From positions 337,869 to 401,868 of the forward strand of contig DDTO01000006.1 in the NCBI GenBank assembly GCA_002344135.1: a DNA stretch of 64,000 nucleotides. Reading direction: 5' to 3'. Positions within the stretch are counted from its first letter, which is position 1. Each line of letters opens with the position of its first letter. The stretch comes from Chthonomonas sp. UBA2362 (GTDB taxonomy: Bacteria > Armatimonadota > Fimbriimonadia > Fimbriimonadales > Fimbriimonadaceae). The notes under the pieces are model-generated. The model searched no databases. It was not told the origin of the DNA and saw only the letters and a list, made by a program, of their open reading frames with translations. Position numbers and translations under genes: made by a program. Below are positions 58,893-64,000 of this stretch, piece by piece.

Positions 58893-60658
58893 CGCGTAGG
58901 ATTACCCCGCAGGGCGGGTTTGGCGCTGATCTCGACCTCGAGCCGACGTCCATCCGACCGCGGGACATCGAAGCGGTGGATGATCGCCGAAGCAACCTCT
59001 CGAAACACCGGCCCCGCCACCTTGCTGCCATAGTACTGGCCCTTCGGGTTGTCGATCATGACGAGTATCACGGCCTTCGGCCGCTCGGCAGGCACGTAGC
59101 CGACGAACGAGGAGACATAGCCGCCTCCGACCATCGACTTCGTATCGAGATTTGTCTTTTGCGCAGTGCCGGTCTTGCCGGCCAGGCGATAACCGGGAAT
59201 TCGCAGCGTCGCGCCCGTCCCTTCATCGCTTTGGATGACCGACTCCATCAGCCGCATCATCTTGCGCGCCACCTCCGGCTTGACCATGCGCTGCCCAGGC
59301 TTGATCGCTAACGGCGCCCCGCTCACTTCCGAGACGAGGCGAGGGAGCGGCCGGACACCATCGTTCGCGAGCATGGCGTAGGCCGAGCAAAGGGCTACCG
59401 GTGTCGCATTGAGGGATTGGCCGAAGCCGACCTGGGCAATCTGGAGCGGCTTAGCGTACTCGCCGTAGTCGAAACGGCCGCGTACCTCATAGGGCATGCC
59501 GAGGGCCGACCGCTGCAGGAGCCCGAGGTCTTCGAGGTACTTCACCATGTCCGGGTAGCCGATCCGGAGTGCCCAGGTCGCCGCGCTGACGTTGCAACTC
59601 TTGGCGATCGCCCGCTCGATGCCACAGGGCCCGTGGGCTCCATGCTTGCGGTCGCAGTGGATCTGCCAGGCCTTGCCGATCGGCAGGGTAAGGCGACAGG
59701 TAACGACCGTCCTGTCGTCGACGACTCCTTCATCCAGGGCCTTCGCGAGGGTGAGGATTTTGAACGTCGACCCCGGCTCGAAGATCGACTGGAAGTTCGG
59801 ATTGAGGTCGGAGACCTTCTCTCCCAGCGACGTGTTGCCACCGTTCGGATCGAACGTGGGCCAGTTTGCCATCGCGAGGATGTCGCCGGTGCGCGGATCC
59901 ATGGCGATCGCAACGCCTCGATCCGCCTTGTTGGCTTCAACGGACCTGCGTACTGCGTTGGTCGCCGCCACTTGGAGATTCGAATCGATGGTCACGACGA
60001 TGCCGCGACCGTTCTTGCGATCCTGTTGGGTTGCTGTCATTCGGCTCGGAAGCCAAGCACCGGTTCGGTCGACCATGCCTTCGCGCTTCCCGTCCTTGCC
60101 TTCGAGAACGTCATTCATGACGGCCTCGACGCCGGTCAAAGCTTTGCCATCTCGCACCGCGCCGAGCACTCCAGCGGTCGCCTCGGCGAGCGGGTAGTCC
60201 CGCTGTAGGTCGCGATGCAGAGAGACGCCGTCCGCACGCCAAGTGGCCTTGACCGACTTGACTTCGGCGGCTTGCTCGCCTGTCATTCGTCGACGCCACG
60301 TACGGTTCCCAAGTCCGGCCAGAGCGGCTTGCTGCATCTCGCTCGGCGAGATGCCGCTGGCTCCGCCGAGAGCCATGAAGAAGCTCGGGCTGTGCGGGAT
60401 TTTGGAATAGTCGAGTCCGAGCAGGTAAGCATCTTCCGATTGGGCGAGGATCTTCCCGTCGGCGCTAAAGATGGTTCCGCGCCTAGCCACCTCCGTGCGA
60501 GAAACGACGAACCGCCTGGTCTCCTCGGCCTTATGCAGAATCTCGTCGCGATGAGCGATCTGAACACGACCCTGGCTTACCGCCGAACCGACGAACAAGG
60601 CCGCGATCCCCCAGGGCAGGAGGACGACGCGCCGTCTCTCAGTACGGCGATCGCTCAT
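58889..60658 (-). CDS. ftsI: Penicillin-binding protein 2/3 (FtsI-type transpeptidase)
   Basis: A class B PBP that cross-links septal peptidoglycan. The 589 residues have one N-terminal membrane helix (about 12-29), a dimerisation/pedestal domain (about 45-240, TEVARRGTIFSADGKILAQS) and the transpeptidase. Active-site motifs are STFK (Ser297) in FEPGSTFKILTLAKAL, SCN in KSCNVSAATWAL, and KTG in LAGKTGTAQK. It lacks PASTA domains. It sits between ftsL and murE as expected for FtsI; the N-terminus overlaps ftsL by 20 bp. Confidence 0.93.
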   Translation of the reverse strand: MSDRRTERRRVVLLPWGIAALFVGSAVSQGRVQIAHRDEILHKAEETRRFVVSRTEVARRGTIFSADGKILAQSEDAYLLGLDYSKIPHSPSFFMALGGASGISPSEMQQAALAGLGNRTWRRRMTGEQAAEVKSVKATWRADGVSLHRDLQRDYPLAEATAGVLGAVRDGKALTGVEAVMNDVLEGKDGKREGMVDRTGAWLPSRMTATQQDRKNGRGIVVTIDSNLQVAATNAVRRSVEANKADRGVAIAMDPRTGDILAMANWPTFDPNGGNTSLGEKVSDLNPNFQSIFEPGSTFKILTLAKALDEGVVDDRTVVTCRLTLPIGKAWQIHCDRKHGAHGPCGIERAIAKSCNVSAATWALRIGYPDMVKYLEDLGLLQRSALGMPYEVRGRFDYGEYAKPLQIAQVGFGQSLNATPVALCSAYAMLANDGVRPLPRLVSEVSGAPLAIKPGQRMVKPEVARKMMRLMESVIQSDEGTGATLRIPGYRLAGKTGTAQKTNLDTKSMVGGGYVSSFVGYVPAERPKAVILVMIDNPKGQYYGSKVAGPVFREVASAIIHRFDVPRSDGRRLEVEISAKPALRGNPTR

Positions 60659-61022
60659 TCCTCAGGCTCCGGTTCATCACGAGCACCTTGGCATCGCCAT
60701 CGGGCGCGAAGCCACGGACCTCCGCCCACCGCTCCACCGACCGAAGGCCGACCAGCCGTTCGATCTTCTGTCGAAGCGCAGCAACGTCCTTGCGCGCCAT
60801 CGATGCCCTCTCTGAGGCACGCAACCCTTCCCGTCGGGCCTGCTCCATGAGCGTGTGCCCTACCAGGCTGCTTGCGGCATACGCACTAGCAACGATGAAA
60901 GCGAAAACAAACACATAAGTCAGAATGACCCGCCACAGTTGCGACGAATCTCGGCTGACGCCCTTCGCCCTCGCTATGCGTCGGGGCCGAGTCTTTATGC
61001 CATGAAGAGGAATTGCACTCAT
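60639..61022 (-). CDS. ftsL: FtsL-like septal membrane protein
   Basis: A 127-residue protein with a basic cytoplasmic tail, one membrane helix (about 32-52, VILTYVFVFAFIVASAYAA) and a coiled coil (about 60-95, EGLRASERASMARKDVAALR). FtsL/DivIC proteins bridge FtsQ/DivIB to FtsW-FtsI. Sequence similarity is weak in this family; the call rests on size, topology and the slot between rsmH and ftsI. Confidence 0.8.
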   Translation of the reverse strand: MSAIPLHGIKTRPRRIARAKGVSRDSSQLWRVILTYVFVFAFIVASAYAASSLVGHTLMEQARREGLRASERASMARKDVAALRQKIERLVGLRSVERWAEVRGFAPDGDAKVLVMNRSLRNERSPY

Positions 61023-61027
61023 AGTCG

Positions 61028-61936
61028 TTAAGAAATGGACTGTCGACGAATCGCGCGGAGCTTCGCGCTCCTGCTCTTCGGGTTTACGGCTAGTTCTTCC
61101 GGCGTCGGAACGAGCGGTTTCTTGATGATTTCGTCGAAGCCGATCTTCGCAAGATCGCGCATCGCACGCTTCGCCGCGCGGTCTTCACCGGAGTGATAGG
61201 AGAGTACGCAGAGAACGCCGTCCGGCGCGAGCATGTTTGCGATACTCTCGATTGTTTCTTGAAGATCGTCCAGCTCGTGGTTGACTGCGATCCGTACCGC
61301 TTGGAACGTTCGCGTCGCCGGATGAATGCGCTTCTCGCGCATCGATGGAGGCACCGCAGCGAGAACGCAATCTACGAGGTCTTGCGTCGTCCGTAAAGGC
61401 TTGTTCTTGCGACGATCCACGATTACCTGAGCGATTCGCTTGGCCCAGTTCTCATCTCCATACTCTTCGAGGATTCGTTCGATCTCGATAGGGGATAAGC
61501 GGTTGAGCAAGCTGGATGCCGACTCTCCCTTGCTGCGGTCCATCCGCATGTCGAGGGGGCCGTCCTCGCGAAAGCTGATGCCTCGATTGGGGTCGTCGAT
61601 CTGCGCGGAGTTGAGCCCGAAGTCCAACAGGATCGCGTCGGCTTGGGCCGCCCGATGCCGAAGCGCGGCCTCTTGGCTCAGGACTTCGGGCAGCTCGCGA
61701 TAGTCGGCCTTCCGCAAGGTCGTCTCCACCCCTTCGATTCCTTCGAGCCGCGAGCCCGCTTCCTTTAGCATTTCTTCGTCCCAATCCAGGCCCAGAATCC
61801 ATCCGCCGGGGGCGATTCGCTTCGCCATCTCCCGTGCATGCCCTGCCAGGCCGAGCGTTCCGTCGACGACCGCCGCGCCCGGCCGAAGCGGTAAGACCGA
61901 CAACACTTCCATGAGCATGACGGGCTCATGGTGCAC
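61028..61936 (-). CDS. rsmH: 16S rRNA m4C1402 methyltransferase RsmH
   Basis: RsmH methylates N4 of C1402 in 16S rRNA at the ribosomal P site. The 302 residues start HHEPVMLMEVLSVLPLRPG, with motif I VVDGTLGLAGHAREM. Other family blocks are LDWDEEML, ADAILLDFGLNSAQIDDPNRGISF, GPLDMRMD and ATRTFQAVRIAVNHELDDL. The start is a GTG at 61936, one base after the mraZ stop. Confidence 0.95.
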   Translation of the reverse strand: MHHEPVMLMEVLSVLPLRPGAAVVDGTLGLAGHAREMAKRIAPGGWILGLDWDEEMLKEAGSRLEGIEGVETTLRKADYRELPEVLSQEAALRHRAAQADAILLDFGLNSAQIDDPNRGISFREDGPLDMRMDRSKGESASSLLNRLSPIEIERILEEYGDENWAKRIAQVIVDRRKNKPLRTTQDLVDCVLAAVPPSMREKRIHPATRTFQAVRIAVNHELDDLQETIESIANMLAPDGVLCVLSYHSGEDRAAKRAMRDLAKIGFDEIIKKPLVPTPEELAVNPKSRSAKLRAIRRQSIS

Positions 61937-61937
61937 G

Positions 61938-62417
61938 TTAACCTCGAGTCATCTGGTCGTAAGCGTCGGCGACCGCCTTGCGGCGGGCTTCGCCATACGT
62001 ATCCGGATTCTCTTGAAACTTTTCGTATTCCGACTTTGCCCAAATCTCCAAGCGATCGAGGGCTCCGATGAGGAGAACCTTGTCCTTCAGCCCGGCAAGA
62101 TCTCGCAGCTTCTGCGGTACGACCACGCGGCCCTGGGCATCGAACCTTAGGTCGTCGTCGGCGAGCCCGAAGACGAGGCGGGTGTATTGCTGAGTACCTT
62201 GGTTCAGGCGATCCATCTGAAGAACGGACGAGACCATCTGTTCCCAGACAGGAAGCGGGTAAGCCACCAAGCAGCCGACATCACCGAGAGCAATCACGAA
62301 TCCATCGCCGAGGCGATCCCGCTTCTTCTTGCCGACGAGTATTCGGCCCTTTTCGTCGATCGTGGCTTCGTCCGTACCGAGGAGCGGCTTGAATCTTACG
62401 AAAAGCGCCTGGTCCAC
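61938..62417 (-). CDS. mraZ: MraZ transcriptional regulator
   Basis: MraZ forms a ring of AbrB-like subunits that binds DNA upstream of its own cluster and represses it. The 159 residues contain two SpoVT/AbrB-like repeats. The first is ATIDEKGRILVGKKKRDRL-like and the second DDLRFDAQGRVVVPQKLRDLAGL. A C-terminal extension of ~30 residues (EKFQENPDTYGEARRKAVA) is usual. Start GTG 62417 has GGGAG 8 nt upstream. It is the first gene of the dcw run. Confidence 0.92.
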   Translation of the reverse strand: MDQALFVRFKPLLGTDEATIDEKGRILVGKKKRDRLGDGFVIALGDVGCLVAYPLPVWEQMVSSVLQMDRLNQGTQQYTRLVFGLADDDLRFDAQGRVVVPQKLRDLAGLKDKVLLIGALDRLEIWAKSEYEKFQENPDTYGEARRKAVADAYDQMTRG

Positions 62418-62740
62418 GATCGATCTCCCATAACACGTTCGGAGAAGATGTAGCCGGGCCGCTTCCCTGCATTCCGGCTACTCCAATCCTTGGCGTGGAC
62501 ACCCCGCCCCGCCAGTCGTGGACTTTGGTACTTCCTGTACTATTCCTCCACTTGTATGGGACTGTACCTCTATCGGATTTCGATTGGTCAACCCTCAGGG
62601 GTACATTTTGTCGAAATGAACTGGGATATCTACATGATAGTAGACGCACGTCGTAAGAAAAGTGCCAGGCAACGAATTGAACGGACTAGTTCCCATGATC
62701 TTCCCAGTTGTCTCTTAGAACAGAGACTACCCGATGAGGC
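62418..62740 (-). promoter_or_regulatory. Upstream region of mraZ and the dcw cluster
   Basis: The 323-bp gap has no reliable gene. On the minus strand TTGACC (62586-62591) and TACAGT (62561-62566) form a possible promoter, but the 19-bp spacing is long. Downstream of it four AGT-containing blocks at 8-11-bp steps (62527-62556, AAGTGG, TAGTAC, AAGTAC, AAGTCC) resemble a degenerate set of regularly spaced operator repeats, as MraZ uses. A perfect GTCTCT/AGAGAC hairpin at 62710-62727 lies just after the symporter gene but has no T-run. Confidence 0.35.
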
Positions 62741-64000
62741 TCAGCTCATCGCGGCGGCGGGTTCCATGCCTTCGCCTTCCATCTGCGCCACGCAGGTCGC
62801 GATCGTGATGTCGCCGGTGACGTTGAGCACGGTTCGGCTCATGTCGAGGATCCGGTCGATCCCCAGGCAGATGCCGATCGCCTCGGCAGGGACGCCGACC
62901 TGAATGAGGATGATCGCGATCATCGGCCACGATCCGCCGGGTACCCCTGCGGTGCCGATCCCCGCGAGGATCGCCATTCCCATGACGATCGCCTGGGCGC
63001 CCAGCGAGAGGGGGATGCCGAAGAACTGGGCGAGGAAAAGGACCGTGATGCCCTCGAAGAGAGCGGTGCCGTTCTGGTTGGCGGTTGCGCCGACGGTGAG
63101 GACGAAGTTGCTGATGTCGCGAGGCAGGCCGAGGTCCTCGTCGGCAGATTTCAGCGCGGCGGGCAGAGTCGCGTTGCTCGATGCGGTCGCGAAGGCGGTC
63201 AGCATCACGCTCCGGATCGACCGGAAAAAGTCGATCGGATTCCGCTTGGCGATCCAACGAATCGCGAGCGGGTAGGTCACGAAGAGATGGATCGCCAAAG
63301 TCACCAGGACCAGGCCGGCGTACTTCCCGAGCGCGACGAAGGCGGACACCCCCAGAAGCGACGCCGTAGTGAAGATCAATCCGAAGACGCCAATGGGCGC
63401 GAAGCGCATCGCGAAGTCGATGATGCGGAGGGTGACTGCGAAGACGCCTTCGAGGAACGCTTTGACGGGCAGCGCCTTCTCGGGCGCGATGCCGCCCAAA
63501 GCGATGCCGAAGATCAGAGCGAACACCATGAAGGGCAATATGCCGTCGGGCTCGATCGCCGCTGAGATGGGATTCTTGGGAATGAGCCCCACCAACGTGT
63601 CGGCTACTCCCTTGGCCTTCTGTGCATCTTCGACTTTCTTCGTGGCGTCGGCAGTTTGGTAGGAAGCCATCAGCCGCTCGCGGTCGGCAGTCGAAATGCC
63701 ATCGCCTGGTTTCACGAGATTGACCGCAGCGAGGCCGAGAACGACGGCGATCCCGCTCAGGATGACGGTCATCAGCAGTGCCCTCGCGCCGACGCGTCCC
63801 AGTTTTCGCGCGTCGCCGATCTCGGCCACCCCGAGAACCAATGCCGAAAAGAGCAGCGGCAGCACCACCATGAAGATCATGTTCAGGAAGATCGTCCCGA
63901 CTGGTTGAGCAAACGTCTCGCGGAAGAACTTGAGGCGCGGGTCGTCTGGACCCATCACGGCCTGGCAGACGCCACCGGCAATCGCGCCCAGCAGGAGACC
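62741..64000 (-). CDS. Dicarboxylate/amino acid:cation symporter (5' end cut by window)
   Basis: A DAACS-family (GltP/DctA/EAAT-like) secondary transporter. The coding frame continues past the window edge, reading GLLLGAIAGGVCQAVMG at the border, so the N-terminal helices are missing. About 419 residues are visible. They include the re-entrant loop HP1 serine motif TASSNATLPAAL, helix 7 with VGATANQNGTAL (family NMDGT position reads NQNGT) and HP2 IGTAGVPGGSWPM. GIDRILDMSRTVLNVTGD carries the substrate- and Na+-binding Asp/Asn positions. The substrate (glutamate, aspartate or C4-dicarboxylate) cannot be fixed. Confidence 0.93.
   Translation of the reverse strand, partial: GLLLGAIAGGVCQAVMGPDDPRLKFFRETFAQPVGTIFLNMIFMVVLPLLFSALVLGVAEIGDARKLGRVGARALLMTVILSGIAVVLGLAAVNLVKPGDGISTADRERLMASYQTADATKKVEDAQKAKGVADTLVGLIPKNPISAAIEPDGILPFMVFALIFGIALGGIAPEKALPVKAFLEGVFAVTLRIIDFAMRFAPIGVFGLIFTTASLLGVSAFVALGKYAGLVLVTLAIHLFVTYPLAIRWIAKRNPIDFFRSIRSVMLTAFATASSNATLPAALKSADEDLGLPRDISNFVLTVGATANQNGTALFEGITVLFLAQFFGIPLSLGAQAIVMGMAILAGIGTAGVPGGSWPMIAIILIQVGVPAEAIGICLGIDRILDMSRTVLNVTGDITIATCVAQMEGEGMEPAAAMS

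Noticed and set aside
62710..62727. GTCTCT/AGAGAC hairpin as terminator of the symporter gene
   Set aside because: The stem is perfect but no T-run follows on either strand.
1..64000. tRNA, rRNA, CRISPR arrays, insertion sequences, prophage genes
   Set aside because: Looked for by eye (T-arm motifs, repeat-spacer periodicity, transposase motifs) and none found. A dedicated scan could still reveal a diverged tRNA.

Overview
The window is one contiguous, high-GC (roughly 60-63%, by eye) bacterial chromosome segment. It carries about 60 protein genes and no rRNA, tRNA, CRISPR array, transposase or phage gene that I can recognise. The cell is a diderm with LPS export (LptD plus an LptF/G permease) and meso-DAP peptidoglycan (MurE motif DNPR). 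It also has FtsEX with an M23 hydrolase, a TonB receptor, a PEP-CTERM protein, and several exported proteins that end in a dockerin-like double EF-hand. This mixture, and the GDxDxDNExxIGD tail in particular, fits an Armatimonadota bacterium of the Fimbriimonadia type. That assignment is inference from protein style, not from a marker gene.

Layout. 1-9.5 kb: small membrane proteins, photolyase, acpS, pspA, a minus-strand run (STAND-type TPR remnant, methyltransferase, aat), a VanW protein, an ECF sigma factor and an unknown membrane protein. 9.5-18.2 kb: the first dockerin-tailed protein, an intergenic repeat cluster, moxR-PAP2-lemA, HDOD-cheD on the minus strand, then ftsE-ftsX-M23. 18.2-22.4 kb: two large exported proteins (PPC-like and beta-helix/PA14). 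22.4-33.4 kb: mostly minus strand. A CPBP protease is followed by selD, which only reads through as an intact gene if an in-frame UGA is decoded as selenocysteine. Next come DinB-like and DUF1080 genes, then a seven-gene run rluD-radC-plsY-zinc ribbon-lptF/G-lptD-dinB. 33.5-40.7 kb: a DnaA/Hda-like ATPase, a CBS-GGDEF protein with a LeuA-dimer-like tail, the second dockerin-tailed protein, an ABC-F protein and a lone ABC permease. 40.7-46.1 kb: a decayed small gene, then TonB receptor, YfiR and a CHASE8-like hybrid histidine kinase. 46.1-52.7 kb: a strong promoter and a structured leader before an unusual N-terminally extended speD, a methyltransferase, the third dockerin-tailed protein (HAF repeats), and recA-recX-rny. 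53-64 kb: a PEP-CTERM protein, a shortened dcw cluster (mraZ-rsmH-ftsL-ftsI-murE-murF-mraY-murD), and the cut end of a dicarboxylate/amino-acid symporter.

How the genes fit together. Much of the window builds and remodels the envelope: peptidoglycan precursors, septal enzymes, LPS export, phospholipid synthesis (plsY, acpS) and envelope stress (pspA). DNA repair is scattered through it (photolyase, recA/recX, radC). Signalling is represented by a diguanylate cyclase, a hybrid kinase, HDOD/CheD and an ECF sigma factor. Two promoter styles are visible. Some genes have a -35/-10 pair with 17-bp spacing and a Shine-Dalgarno site (for example the speD and dnaA-like genes). At least seven others have the -10 box only 6-7 nt before the start codon, which predicts leaderless mRNAs.

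The observations I rate highest are the selenocysteine-type selD with an immediate stem-loop, the C-terminal module shared by three otherwise unrelated exported proteins, the LeuA-dimer-like domain on a GGDEF protein, the structured speD leader, and the leaderless promoter pattern.
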